From NCBI GenBank assembly GCA_032251045.1, contig JAVVEW010000024.1:1-37651 (forward strand): DNA of 37,651 bases. Direction: 5' to 3'. The notes beneath the pieces are model-generated. The model searched no databases. It saw only the letters and a list, made by a program, of their open reading frames with translations, and was not told the origin of the DNA. This document shows positions 23,723 through 32,150 of this stretch, piece by piece (the first letter of the stretch is position 1; each line of letters starts with the position of its first letter). The DNA comes from JAVVEW01 sp032251045. GTDB lineage: Bacteria; Pseudomonadota; Gammaproteobacteria; Methylococcales; Methylomonadaceae. The position numbers and the translations under genes were made by a program.

Positions 23723-24262
23723 ATGAATCAACTGTTCGAACTCATCCCCATTGCTCTGTTCTTTATCGTATACAAGCTTTACGATATTTACTATGCCACC
23801 GCTGCACTGATGGTAATAACCATGCTGCAAGTCGCTTATAAACTCGTGCGGCGCCGTAAAGTCGAAACCATGCAATGGGTTACCTTAGGGGTGATTGTCG
23901 TGTTTGGTAGCGCGACCTTGTTGCTGCGCGATGAGCAATTTATTAAATGGAAGCTGTCGATTATCGAATGGCTGTTTGGAGTGGCCTTTCTGGGCAGTCA
24001 GTTTGTCGGTGACAAAACCTTTGTCGAGCGCATGATGTCAGCTAGCTTGACTTTACCGAAAGCGGTCTGGCGACGTTTGAATTTATCCTGGGCGCTATTT
24101 TTTATGTCAGTGGGATTTATCAATCTTTACGTGATGTTTGCATATAACACTGACCAATGGGTAAACTTCAAAACCTTTGTCGTGCCTATCCTGATGCTGA
24201 TTTTTATCGCCGTGCAGATGTTTTATGTTTACCGTCACTTACCCGATAGTGAGAAAGAATAA
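23723..24262 (+). CDS. yciB: YciB / intracellular septation protein A
   Basis: The 179-residue integral membrane protein has five or six hydrophobic segments and the family N-terminus LFELIPIALFFIVYKLYDIYYAT. Other conserved segments are EWLFGVAFLGSQ and WRRLNLSWALFF. YciB/IspZ is linked to envelope maintenance and division in enterics and Shigella. The stop TAA shares its last base with the yciI start (TAATG), so the two are coupled. Confidence 0.95.
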   Translation: MNQLFELIPIALFFIVYKLYDIYYATAALMVITMLQVAYKLVRRRKVETMQWVTLGVIVVFGSATLLLRDEQFIKWKLSIIEWLFGVAFLGSQFVGDKTFVERMMSASLTLPKAVWRRLNLSWALFFMSVGFINLYVMFAYNTDQWVNFKTFVVPILMLIFIAVQMFYVYRHLPDSEKE

Positions 24263-24564
24263 TGTGGTATGCCATTATCAGTACCGATGTCGAGAACAGC
24301 TTGCCGCTCAGAAAAACAGCCCGGCCTGCACATCTGGCCCGATTGACTGAATTACAAGACCAGGGGCGCTTGCTGCTGGCAGGGCCTTTTCCCGCACTCG
24401 ATAATTCAGACCCAGGCGAGGCCGGTTTCACCGGCAGTCTGGTGGTAGCGGAATTCGCCAGTCTGGACGAGGCAAAAAGCTGGGCTGATGCCGACCCGTA
24501 TCGGCAGGCCGGTGTTTATGCTCAAACGACTGTTAAACCCTTCAAACAGGTATTTCCCCAATGA
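24262..24564 (+). CDS. yciI: YciI family protein
   Basis: The 100-residue ferredoxin-like fold protein has the YciI pattern: MWYAIISTDV at the start, R..HLARL, GRLLLAGPFP, a conserved Asp-rich segment and DPY. The conserved histidine (HLARL) and aspartate (DPY) form the presumed active site of the family. The exact reaction is unknown. It lies between yciB and bolA with overlaps at both ends. Confidence 0.92.
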   Translation: MWYAIISTDVENSLPLRKTARPAHLARLTELQDQGRLLLAGPFPALDNSDPGEAGFTGSLVVAEFASLDEAKSWADADPYRQAGVYAQTTVKPFKQVFPQ

Positions 24565-24824
24565 CCGAACAACGTATTAAAAGTCAACTCACCCAGGCGT
24601 TAGCTCCAACACGACTGGAAATCATCGATCATAGTCACGCACATGCCGGCCATGCTGGCGCTCAGCAAGGTGGGGGGCATTATCACGTCACCCTAGTTGC
24701 CGAGGCCTTCACCGGCAAAACTCTGGTACAGCGTCACCAACTGGTGTACCAGGCCTTAGGTGACTTAATGAAGCAAGAAATACATGCTTTAAGTATCAAC
24801 GCACTTTCCCCTTCCGAACAATAG
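24561..24824 (+). CDS. bolA: BolA family protein
   Basis: The 87-residue BolA/IbaG-like protein has RLEIIDHSHAHAGH, a His-rich loop, HYHVTLVAEAF, RHQLVYQALGDLM and the invariant C-terminal histidine in EIHALSI. BolA proteins pair with monothiol glutaredoxins to ligate [2Fe-2S] clusters through these histidines and take part in iron homeostasis. It is coupled to yciI by a 4-base overlap. No glutaredoxin gene is nearby. Confidence 0.93.
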   Translation: MTEQRIKSQLTQALAPTRLEIIDHSHAHAGHAGAQQGGGHYHVTLVAEAFTGKTLVQRHQLVYQALGDLMKQEIHALSINALSPSEQ

Positions 24825-24832
24825 GATTATTC

Positions 24833-25774
24833 ATGAACTCCATTATCGCCTCAGCCGTCGTGGCTGCTGTTTTAGTCACCACCGGCTGCGACCAACTGCA
24901 ACCGACTACCGGACAAGTCGTCTCTTCATCCCAGGCCAATGAAACCATTGCGCCTGAAGACGCGATAGCTAAAGTCAACAATCGTCTGATTGGCAAAGAC
25001 AGCCTGGAAAAATTGAAATTGGAATTGGCACAACGCGCCCCTGGCCAAAACTTTCCCGAAGACCAATTGGTCGAAGAGCTGGTACAGCGTGAGTTATTAG
25101 TGCAAACCGCGTTGAATGCCAACCTGCAAAACCAGGCGGAAACAAAAGAACGCATCGATTCCGCCAGACGCACGATCTTGTCGCAAGCGGCGATGATGCA
25201 TTATCTTGAAACCAACCCGATCAGCGATGACGAGCTTAAAGCGGCTTACGAGAAGAATCAGCCTACGGGTGAGGAATACAAAGCTCGGCATATTTTGCTG
25301 AAAACCGAACAAGACGCCAAGAAAATCATTGCTCAGCTCAACAAAGGGGCTGACTTTGCCGAGTTGGCCAAAACCAAGTCCACAGGCCCGTCGGGACCTA
25401 AAGGGGGAGATTTAGGCTGGTTCAACGCTCAGCAGATGGTTGCGCCATTCTCCGAAGCGGTTGTCGCCATGGCCGATGGCGAATATAGCAAGCAACCGGT
25501 AAAAACACAATTCGGTTGGCATGTCATTCTCAGAGAATCGGCCCGCCCCATCACCGCGCCACCTTTAGAGCAAGTCAAAGCACGTTTATTGCCACAGCTG
25601 CAACGTGAAAAAATTCAAGCCTATCTGGCACAGTTACGGGAGAGTGCGCAAGTTGAAGTGTTACTCAAACCAGAAGCCAAGCCTGAAGCGACGTCTGAGG
25701 CGCCAGGTTCCGAATCTTTAGCGGCAGATCAAGTGGCGCAGCCGGCTGACGACACCTCAGCAAACGCTCAATAA
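24833..25774 (+). CDS. Parvulin-type peptidyl-prolyl isomerase, probable lipoprotein
   Basis: The 313-residue protein starts at ATG 24833, with AGGA at 24823-24826. It begins with an uncharged hydrophobic segment ending TTGC (Cys19), a weak lipobox. A SurA-like N-terminal helical region follows (about 40-135). The PpiC rotamase domain (about 140-240) has KARHILLKTE, GADFAELAKTKSTGPSGPKGGDLGWF and TQFGWHVI. The tail is Pro/Ala/Glu-rich. It probably folds exported proteins in the periplasm; EpsD-like exopolysaccharide isomerases look similar, but no eps genes are present. Confidence 0.85.
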   Translation: MNSIIASAVVAAVLVTTGCDQLQPTTGQVVSSSQANETIAPEDAIAKVNNRLIGKDSLEKLKLELAQRAPGQNFPEDQLVEELVQRELLVQTALNANLQNQAETKERIDSARRTILSQAAMMHYLETNPISDDELKAAYEKNQPTGEEYKARHILLKTEQDAKKIIAQLNKGADFAELAKTKSTGPSGPKGGDLGWFNAQQMVAPFSEAVVAMADGEYSKQPVKTQFGWHVILRESARPITAPPLEQVKARLLPQLQREKIQAYLAQLRESAQVEVLLKPEAKPEATSEAPGSESLAADQVAQPADDTSANAQ

Positions 25775-25989
25775 CAGCAAGCAATGCCCGCCCTGGTCAA
25801 TTGCTGCTGCCTTTAGGTTAGCGCCGGTGTGGGCGACTGTCGCATGCGTTGCGTGTTATGTGCTATGCCAGTAGTGTTCCAGCCAATTTGGCTGAGCAAT
25901 GCAGTTTCCACCATCCGCATGACAAGCGCTGCATAGCAGCGGTGCTTCTTCTGCCACAGGGGGGCTGACTTAACTTTACCAACGTAAAC

Positions 25990-27054
25990 ATGGCCAAAAA
26001 CTCACTGACGCGCTACGAACGCCATGCCAGCCTGGCTGCCCTGGCCTTGTTGTTGATTGCCTGTTTTCAGATTCTCGCCCCCTTTCTATTTGATCTGATC
26101 TGGGCCGCCATTCTCGCTTCCGTTAGTTGGCCGCTTTATCAACGTCTGCGCTGTTTTGGCTTGAGCGCATCCGCGGCGGCATTATTGATGGTCACACCCA
26201 TTGGTATTATCCTGCTGTTGCCGTTCGCTGCGGCCGCCTGGACATTAGGCGATGAAATGGGCAACCTGTTGGCCTGGCTACAGGGTCAACCCACGTTACC
26301 TGGACCACCTGACTGGCTGGTGCAGATTCCCTATTTAGGTGACGACCTCGTGCAAGGTTGGCGCGCTTTTACCGAAGACACTACGCGCCTGATTACGGCA
26401 GTAAGGCCGTATATTGTGAGTGGTAGCCGTTGGTTGTTGCAGCGGGGCTTGAGTTTTCTGACCGAAGTCTTGCTCATGGGCCTGAGTCTTATCGTATTAT
26501 TCTTTTTTTACCGCGATGGTGAGCCGATGTCGCGGCATTTTGTATTGGTTGTCGAAAAACTGGCCGGTGAGCAAACCCAACGTATCCTGGCTGTAATCAG
26601 TTCAAGTCTGAGAGCTGTGGTCTATGGCATCCTTGGCACCGCCCTGATTCAGGCTCTGGTAGCCGTTGTTGGACTGATCATTGCCGGGGTGCCTTACCCA
26701 TTCATATTAGGTGTTATGTCCTTCTTCCTGACCATTATTCCATCGGCGATGAATGTGCTCTGGATACCCATTGCACTATGGTTTTTGCTGACTGGAGAAA
26801 CGGGCTGGGCAATTTTTATAGCCGTATGGTTTGTGGTTCTGGTAGGAACGATTGACAACTGGCTCAGACCGATACTGATCAGTCGAGAAATTGAATTACC
26901 TTTTATCCTGATCATGCTTGGCATTTTCGGCGGTCTGTTGGCCTATGGTTTTATCGGCCTGTTTCTTGGTCCTACATTATTGGCAACTGGCTTTGCCTTA
27001 CTGAGCGACTGGATTATACGCAAAGAACAGGAGGCGCCCAGCAATATGCCGTAA
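25990..27054 (+). CDS. AI-2E family transporter (PerM/YdiK-like)
   Basis: The 354-residue membrane protein has about eight hydrophobic segments in the usual AI-2E layout: an N-terminal pair, a soluble amphipathic middle (about 85-150) and C-terminal helices. The conserved GTIDNWLRPILISRE segment is present. Members export varied small molecules or act as Na+/H+ antiporters; the name does not prove autoinducer-2 transport. The 215 bases upstream (25775-25989) carry no gene, only a 6-bp hairpin (25927-25941). No clear ribosome-binding site precedes the ATG. Confidence 0.88.
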   Translation: MAKNSLTRYERHASLAALALLLIACFQILAPFLFDLIWAAILASVSWPLYQRLRCFGLSASAAALLMVTPIGIILLLPFAAAAWTLGDEMGNLLAWLQGQPTLPGPPDWLVQIPYLGDDLVQGWRAFTEDTTRLITAVRPYIVSGSRWLLQRGLSFLTEVLLMGLSLIVLFFFYRDGEPMSRHFVLVVEKLAGEQTQRILAVISSSLRAVVYGILGTALIQALVAVVGLIIAGVPYPFILGVMSFFLTIIPSAMNVLWIPIALWFLLTGETGWAIFIAVWFVVLVGTIDNWLRPILISREIELPFILIMLGIFGGLLAYGFIGLFLGPTLLATGFALLSDWIIRKEQEAPSNMP

Positions 27055-27068
27055 CCCGTTCACAGTCT

Positions 27069-27177
27069 GAAAAAATTCCTCTCAATCCCCCTTTTCCAAA
27101 GGGGGAGGCCGGTAAAGCAGGCCCGCGCAGGCGTCCACAGGCTCCCCCTTTCTCAAAGAGGGCTGAGGGGATTTTTC
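27069..27177. repeat. Nested inverted repeat, about 109 bp
   Basis: Two arms (27069-27110 and 27141-27177) are imperfect inverted copies of each other. Each arm is itself a hairpin: CCCCCTTT-TCC-AAAGGGGG (27087-27105) on the left, and a similar stem with one mismatch on the right. The outer ends are GAAAAAA and ATTTTTC, so the structure could also stop transcription in both directions. Related repeats occur near 29617 and 37598. The rest of the 449-base gap (27055-27503) holds only the next gene's promoter. Confidence 0.75.
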
Positions 27178-27398
27178 ACACACCGCGATGCCTCCTTAGG
27201 CATTGCCGATGTGAAGTGCAAACGATATAAGGCTGGAAACGATCCTGTTGTTCTAACACGCCTGTGACTGCCCCGAAGGTCATCCCTGTCATCGCACACC
27301 ACGAATCAGCAATGAATTTTTTAACCTTTTTTTTCATAAAGTTACAGGCCATTGGCAATAAGATACCACAAACAAAACAAGATTGATTCGCAATAGTT

Positions 27399-27427
27399 TT
27401 GACACAAAACCTTTGTTATTGTTTAAT
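27399..27427 (+). promoter_or_regulatory. Sigma-70 promoter of the 64-residue membrane protein gene
   Basis: The consensus -35 TTGACA (27399-27404) is followed by a 17-base spacer and TTTAAT (27422-27427, 5 of 6). Transcription would start near 27434, giving a leader of about 70 bases. Confidence 0.75.
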
Positions 27428-27503
27428 AAAACCGTCGAGAGCATTTCTCATCGACGCATAATTCTTATAATTTTTTTAATACGTACAATGTGAGGATAGA
27501 AAC

Positions 27504-27698
27504 ATGGCAGAAGAACAGCAAAAAGACAATTTCTGGCTCTACATCGGTGGTTTGATCCTGGCCACTATCATCTTGGTATTCATGTTGAAACAGCGTGAAA
27601 CCGAGCATTTGGCAGATGGTGTTATTCAGCAAAGTCAGGCTGAAATCCAGGCTCAACTGGATGCCAAGCGTGCCTCTACCCGCAATGTAAGAAACTAA
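27504..27698 (+). CDS. Small single-pass membrane protein of unknown function
   Basis: The 64-residue protein has a short acidic N-terminus (MAEEQQKDN), one membrane helix at about 10-28 (FWLYIGGLILATIILVFML) and a charged, Gln-rich helical tail. GAGGA at 27492-27496 lies 7 bases before the ATG. It has its own near-consensus promoter and a strong terminator, so it is a monocistronic and probably well-expressed gene. No family is recognised. Confidence 0.8.
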   Translation: MAEEQQKDNFWLYIGGLILATIILVFMLKQRETEHLADGVIQQSQAEIQAQLDAKRASTRNVRN

Positions 27699-27752
27699 AG
27701 TTTTAATAGTACCTAAATAATAACAATTAGATACATCTAATCCTCGTTAGCG

Positions 27753-27782
27753 CCCCAAACAGAGCTTCTGCTTGGGGTTTTT
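27753..27782. terminator. Bidirectional intrinsic terminator
   Basis: An 11-bp stem (CCCCAAACAGA / TCTGCTTGGGG, one A-C mismatch) with loop GCT is followed by TTTTT. It terminates the small membrane protein gene and overlaps the recJ stop codon on the other strand. Confidence 0.85.
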
Positions 27783-29526
27783 ATTGCAGTTTTTCCAGAT
27801 GCAGCAGTAACAATTGCAACGTGGTCTGGTCGCGATATTCGTTCACAGTCAGTTGGTAGCCTGCGCGGATACGCCGAACCCCTTGCCAATCTTCAGGTCG
27901 CTCGCCAAAAAAGGCAATCGCATCGATCAACAGCTGGCTATTGGCCGGTCGCAGCACCAACTTCAAATGCCGATGTCCTACTATCCGGCTTTGCAATACC
28001 TCAAAATCACCATGAAACACAGGCTCGGGCATAGCATGCCCCCATACCATCAAGGTTTGCAGGCGCTGGGCAAACGCTAAAGTTAAATGATTGTCGTCCA
28101 GTTCGCCATCAGACAATAGCTTTCGGGTTAAATCCAAGTGCTGCAACTGCTCATGCACTGCTTGCTCAAATGCCAGGGTAAATGGCGGCAAGTTATGTTT
28201 TTCAAGGCTCAGGCCAGCCGCCATGGCATGACCGCCAAAACGCTGTAACAGATGAGGATGACGGGTAGCCACCGTGTTCAGTACATCGCGGATGTGCACG
28301 CCTTCGATTGAGCGCGCCGAACCTTTGACCACGCCTTCCCCGGCATCGGCAAACGCAATCACCGGCCGATGAAAGCGGTCTTTCAGCCGCGACGCGACAA
28401 TGCCGATCACACCCTGATGCCAATTTGCGTCATGCACGCACAAGCCGGCGGCCAGATGGCGTTCGTCCAATGCCTTCATTTCCCGCAACAAAGCCATGGC
28501 CTCATGCTGCATTTGCTGCTCGGTTAGCTTGCGCTCCCGATTGTATTCATCCAACTGCACGGCAATGGTGTGTGCCAGTTCATGGTCTTCGGTAATCAGA
28601 CATTGAATGCCCAACGTCATGTCATCCATGCGCCCGGCGGCATTCAAGCGCGGCCCAATAGCAAACCCCAGGTCACTGCTTTGTAATGAGTAGACGGCTT
28701 TACCGGCAACCGCCAACAAGGCATTGATGCCTGGGCAAGACTGACCCTGGCGCATTTGTAGCAATCCTTGGCGCACCAAAATCCGGTTGCAAGCATCTAG
28801 CGGTACCACATCCGCGACGGTGCCTAAAGCGACCAGGTCCAGCAAGCGCGCCAAATTAGGCTCTGGCCAGGGCCGGGTGGCAAACCAGCGCATGGTACGC
28901 AACCGGGCGCGTAGTGCCAGCAACACGTAAAACATCACCCCAACGCCAGCTAAGGCACGGCTGGGAAAGACCGATTCCGCAACATTCGGATTCACAATCG
29001 CCGCCGCCTCGGGCAAGGTCTCACCGGGCAGATGATGGTCGGTAATCAAGACCTTAAACCCTTCAGCATTGGCGGCGGCAACGCCATCGAGACTGGCAAT
29101 GCCATTGTCAACGGTCAGCAAGATATCAGGCCTTTGGTGTTTGGCCAAGGCGACAATTTCCGGCGTCAGTCCGTATCCGCAGGTAAAACGATTAGGTACC
29201 AAAAAATCAACATGCTGAAACCCCAACAACGTCAGGCCGCGCACCGCCACCGCGCATGCGGTAGCACCATCGGCGTCATAATCGGCGATTACGGTAATGC
29301 GTTGTTGATGACGCAGTGCTTCAACCAGACAATCCACCATACGCGCTATGCCCGGCAAACTTTCCGGTCGAGGCAAGTCTTTGAGGCTAAAACTGATTTG
29401 CGCCGGAGCAGTCACGCCACGCCGGGCCAGAATACGAGCGCACAGCGGGTCAGTATCCAGACTCCAGGCTATGGATGGCGGATCAGTGCGCAGCTCAATG
29501 ATTTTTTTTACGCCATGAAAATACAT
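27781..29526 (-). CDS. recJ: Single-stranded-DNA-specific exonuclease RecJ
   Basis: The 581-residue protein is of normal RecJ length. DHH-phosphoesterase motifs are VIADYDADGATA (79-90), TVDNGIA (138-144) and ITDHHLP (161-167). DHHA1 motifs include GPRLNAAGRMDD and RFGGHAMAAGL. It is a 5'-3' exonuclease on single-stranded DNA in recombination and mismatch repair. It stands alone on the minus strand and shares a terminator with its convergent neighbour. Confidence 0.97.
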   Translation of the reverse strand: MYFHGVKKIIELRTDPPSIAWSLDTDPLCARILARRGVTAPAQISFSLKDLPRPESLPGIARMVDCLVEALRHQQRITVIADYDADGATACAVAVRGLTLLGFQHVDFLVPNRFTCGYGLTPEIVALAKHQRPDILLTVDNGIASLDGVAAANAEGFKVLITDHHLPGETLPEAAAIVNPNVAESVFPSRALAGVGVMFYVLLALRARLRTMRWFATRPWPEPNLARLLDLVALGTVADVVPLDACNRILVRQGLLQMRQGQSCPGINALLAVAGKAVYSLQSSDLGFAIGPRLNAAGRMDDMTLGIQCLITEDHELAHTIAVQLDEYNRERKLTEQQMQHEAMALLREMKALDERHLAAGLCVHDANWHQGVIGIVASRLKDRFHRPVIAFADAGEGVVKGSARSIEGVHIRDVLNTVATRHPHLLQRFGGHAMAAGLSLEKHNLPPFTLAFEQAVHEQLQHLDLTRKLLSDGELDDNHLTLAFAQRLQTLMVWGHAMPEPVFHGDFEVLQSRIVGHRHLKLVLRPANSQLLIDAIAFFGERPEDWQGVRRIRAGYQLTVNEYRDQTTLQLLLLHLEKLQ

Positions 29527-29573
29527 GCAATCCGAATAAACTCGGTTAGGGAAGGGGTAATGAGAACGAACGG

Positions 29574-29601
29574 CCAGCCACCCTTTGTTCAGGGTGGCTG
29601 G
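29574..29601. repeat. Perfect 11-bp hairpin in the recJ-accC gap
   Basis: The stem is CCAGCCACCCT / AGGGTGGCTGG with a 6-base loop, TTGTTC. No T-run follows, so it is not an obvious terminator. A degenerate copy of the CCCCTTT/AAAGGGG repeat lies at about 29617-29660. The rest of this 292-base gap (29527-29818) shows no gene. Confidence 0.6.
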
Positions 29602-29818
29602 TGTTAAGAGTAGCCGTGAACGGCTAGTCGAAGGCCTCCTTAATCCGCCTTTGAAAAAAGGGGCAGGTAGAGAAGGGCTTTGCCAGTCTCATAAGATGTA
29701 CTGAGCGCAAATGCCTCCATCACGAATGATGGGCCTTCTGGCGTCGGCATACCCTATCAATTGACGTATCCTTTCGGGTTAATCCCGTGAACGCTTAGCG
29801 AGAAGCCGCAAAAGTTGT

Positions 29819-31162
29819 TTAACTCAATTCCAACATTTTTTCCAGGTAATGAATGTTTTTCCGGCCAATGACAAAGCCTTCATCATTCATGATGTCTTTT
29901 TGCAACGGAATATTGGTTTTAATACCATCGATCACCAGTTCATTCAACGCGGTGGCCATACGTGCGATTGCGCTGCCGCGATCATCGCCATGAGCAATCA
30001 GCTTGCCAATCATTGAGTCGTAATACGGCGGTACTTTGTAGCCATTGTAGATATGAGTGTCGCAGCGGATGCCGGGGCCTCCGGGCATGTGGAACTGGGT
30101 AATGATCCCTGGAGAAGGCATAAACGTACGCGGGTCTTCGGCATTCAAACGGCATTCGATGGCGTGACCAGTCATTTTCACCTCGTCCTGCTTGATGGAC
30201 AAAGGCAAGCCGTATGCGATGCGAAATTGTTCCTTGACAATATCGAAACCGGTGACCATTTCTGTGACCGGGTGTTCGACCTGCACCCGGGTATTCATCT
30301 CAATGAAAAAGAACTCACCTTTTTCATACAGAAACTCGAATGTGCCGGCACCGAGATAACCGATTTCCCGGCAAGCTTTGGCGCATAACTCGCCCATTCT
30401 CTGGCGCTGTTCCTCGGTAATGCCGGGGGCCGGTGCTTCTTCAACCACCTTTTGATGCCGGCGCTGCATGGAGCAGTCGCGCTCGCCTAAGTGAATGGCA
30501 TTGCCATGACTGTCGGCCAGCACCTGAAATTCAATGTGCCTTGGGTCTTCCAGGAATTTTTCCATATACACCGTGGCATTGCCAAAGGCTGATTTGGCCT
30601 CGGCCTTGGTCATGGTGATGGCATTGAGCAAGGCCGCTTCGGTGTGTACCACGCGCATCCCGCGACCGCCACCGCCGCCGGCGGCTTTGATAATCACCGG
30701 ATAACCAATTTCATGAGCCAGTTTTAGGTTGGTGTCATTATCCTCACCTAATGGATTGCCATCGCCCGGCACACAGGGCACACCGGCGGCCTGCATGGCT
30801 TTTTTAGCCGCGATTTTGTCACCCATGGTGCGGATGGTATCGGCATTCGGGCCGATAAAGACAAAACCACTTTTTTTAACTTTTTCCGAAAAATCAGCGT
30901 TTTCTGACAGAAAGCCGTAGCCGGGGTGAATGGCTTCGGCATCGGTCACTTCCGCGGCGCTGATAATGGCGGGAATATTGAGATAGCTATCCGTCGATGA
31001 GGGTGGGCCGATGCACACGGCTTCATCAGCCAGGCGTACATGTTTCAGATCGCGGTCGGCGCTGGAATGCACCGCGACCGCCTTGATACCCAGTTCCCGG
31101 CAAGCTCTTAGGATGCGCAGGGCAATTTCGCCGCGATTGGCGATAACTATTTTATCGAACAT
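29819..31162 (-). CDS. accC: Acetyl-CoA carboxylase, biotin carboxylase subunit
   Basis: The 447-residue ATP-grasp enzyme carboxylates biotin on AccB, the first step of fatty acid synthesis. It has MFDKIVIANRGEIALRILRAC at the start, the glycine-rich ATP loop GGGGRGMRVV and the catalytic MNTRVQVEHPVTE. It follows accB by 15 bases with an AGGG/GGTGG ribosome-binding stretch. The genes accA and accD are not in the window. Confidence 0.98.
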   Translation of the reverse strand: MFDKIVIANRGEIALRILRACRELGIKAVAVHSSADRDLKHVRLADEAVCIGPPSSTDSYLNIPAIISAAEVTDAEAIHPGYGFLSENADFSEKVKKSGFVFIGPNADTIRTMGDKIAAKKAMQAAGVPCVPGDGNPLGEDNDTNLKLAHEIGYPVIIKAAGGGGGRGMRVVHTEAALLNAITMTKAEAKSAFGNATVYMEKFLEDPRHIEFQVLADSHGNAIHLGERDCSMQRRHQKVVEEAPAPGITEEQRQRMGELCAKACREIGYLGAGTFEFLYEKGEFFFIEMNTRVQVEHPVTEMVTGFDIVKEQFRIAYGLPLSIKQDEVKMTGHAIECRLNAEDPRTFMPSPGIITQFHMPGGPGIRCDTHIYNGYKVPPYYDSMIGKLIAHGDDRGSAIARMATALNELVIDGIKTNIPLQKDIMNDEGFVIGRKNIHYLEKMLELS

Positions 31163-31177
31163 ACCACCGTCCCTGAG

Positions 31178-31627
31178 TTACTCGATGACAAACATCGGAT
31201 GATCGTACTCGACCGGCTGGCCATTTTCGACCAGAACCTTAGTAACCGTACCGGAATGATCGGCCTCGATTTGATTGAGGATTTTCATCGCCTCGATGAT
31301 GCACAACGGTTCGCCAACCTTCACTTTCTGGCCAACTTCGACAAATGGCTTGGCGTCCGGCGAGGAGGCACGATAAAACGTACCGACCATGGGTGAACGC
31401 ACGACATGGCCTTGATGCTCTGGCTCGGCATTGCCAGCGGCAGCCTGGCTGTCTGTGTTTGCCTGTGGCGCAGACGGCGGTGTATAAACCGGCGCGGGCG
31501 CGACCGGTGCCGCCGTGGCACTGTAGCGATTGATACGAACCGATTCTTCGCCTTCCTTGATTTCAATTTCGGCGATATCGGATTCCTCGATAATTTCGAT
31601 CAGTTTCTTGATTTTTCTGATATCCAT
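31178..31627 (-). CDS. accB: Biotin carboxyl carrier protein
   Basis: The 149-residue protein has an N-terminal domain (DIRKIKKLIEIIEESDIAEIEI), a Pro/Ala-rich flexible linker (about 34-68) and a C-terminal biotinyl domain. The biotin-accepting Lys115 sits in EAMK. The protruding-thumb segment VGTFYRASSPDAKPF is present. It carries the carboxyl group between AccC and AccAD. It follows aroQ by 9 bases, the standard aroQ-accB-accC order. Confidence 0.98.
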   Translation of the reverse strand: MDIRKIKKLIEIIEESDIAEIEIKEGEESVRINRYSATAAPVAPAPVYTPPSAPQANTDSQAAAGNAEPEHQGHVVRSPMVGTFYRASSPDAKPFVEVGQKVKVGEPLCIIEAMKILNQIEADHSGTVTKVLVENGQPVEYDHPMFVIE

Positions 31628-31636
31628 AAGTGTCTT

Positions 31637-32080
31637 TTATTGTTGTGTTAACAGTCGGTGACTGGCGTCCAGGGCCAGTTCATAACCAACAGCGCCCAGC
31701 CCCAGAATGACACCCTGGGCAATGTCGGAAAAGTAGGAATGATGTCGGAACGCCTCGCGGGCGTGGATATTGGACAAATGCACTTCGATAAACCGGATTT
31801 GGGTGGCTAGCAAAGCATCGCGCAAGGCAATGCTGGTGTGGGTGTAAGCGGCCGGATTGAGAATGATAAAGTCGGTCTGTTCGGAATAAGCGTGTTGTAC
31901 GCGCTCGATCAATTCATGTTCGGCATTGTGCTGGCTGAAGCTTAAAGCATGTCCCAGAATGTCAGCTTTTTGTTTAAGCCGCTGTTCGATCATGGGCAAG
32001 GTCACCGCACCATAAAGCTTAGGCTCGCGCAGACCGAGCAGGTTCAGGTTGGGGCCGTTGATAACCGCGATGTTTGCCAT
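31637..32080 (-). CDS. aroQ: 3-dehydroquinate dehydratase, type II
   Basis: The 147-residue dodecamer-forming type II enzyme performs the third shikimate step. The signature NGPNLNLLGLREPKLYG includes Arg18 and Tyr23. SFSQHNAEHELI, NPAAYTHTSIALRDAL and EVHLSNIHAREAFR (His101) supply the other active-site groups. It complements the aromatic pathway genes at 9075-14556. The predicted promoter leaves almost no leader. Confidence 0.97.
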   Translation of the reverse strand: MANIAVINGPNLNLLGLREPKLYGAVTLPMIEQRLKQKADILGHALSFSQHNAEHELIERVQHAYSEQTDFIILNPAAYTHTSIALRDALLATQIRFIEVHLSNIHAREAFRHHSYFSDIAQGVILGLGAVGYELALDASHRLLTQQ

Positions 32081-32091
32081 AAATGTCGGTA

Positions 32092-32120
32092 TTTATAATT
32101 GATTTGCCGGTAATTGTCCT
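32092..32120 (-). promoter_or_regulatory. Predicted promoter of aroQ-accB-accC
   Basis: On the minus strand a -35 AGGACA (32115-32120; 4 of 6) is separated by 17 bases from TATAAA (32092-32097; 5 of 6). The start would be near 32085, about 5 bases before the aroQ ATG. No Shine-Dalgarno is present. Confidence 0.45.
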
Positions 32121-32150
32121 TAAATTTAACGGTTTTGTCCAGACTGCGCG

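Noticed and set aside
25927..25941. Hairpin CGCTGC-ATA-GCAGCG as a terminator after the parvulin gene
   Set aside because: No T-run follows and it lies about 150 bases from the stop codon.
25990..27054. Quorum-sensing role for the AI-2E family protein
   Set aside because: No luxS or other quorum gene is present, and family members transport varied substrates; the name alone is not evidence.
27176..27358. Minus-strand 60-codon frame in the gap after the AI-2E-family gene
   Set aside because: It starts in the AT-rich region, runs towards the repeat, and has no ribosome-binding site or recognisable motif.
29032..29607. Plus-strand 191-codon frame opposite recJ
   Set aside because: It is the shadow of a strongly supported RecJ frame and its end runs into intergenic hairpin sequence.
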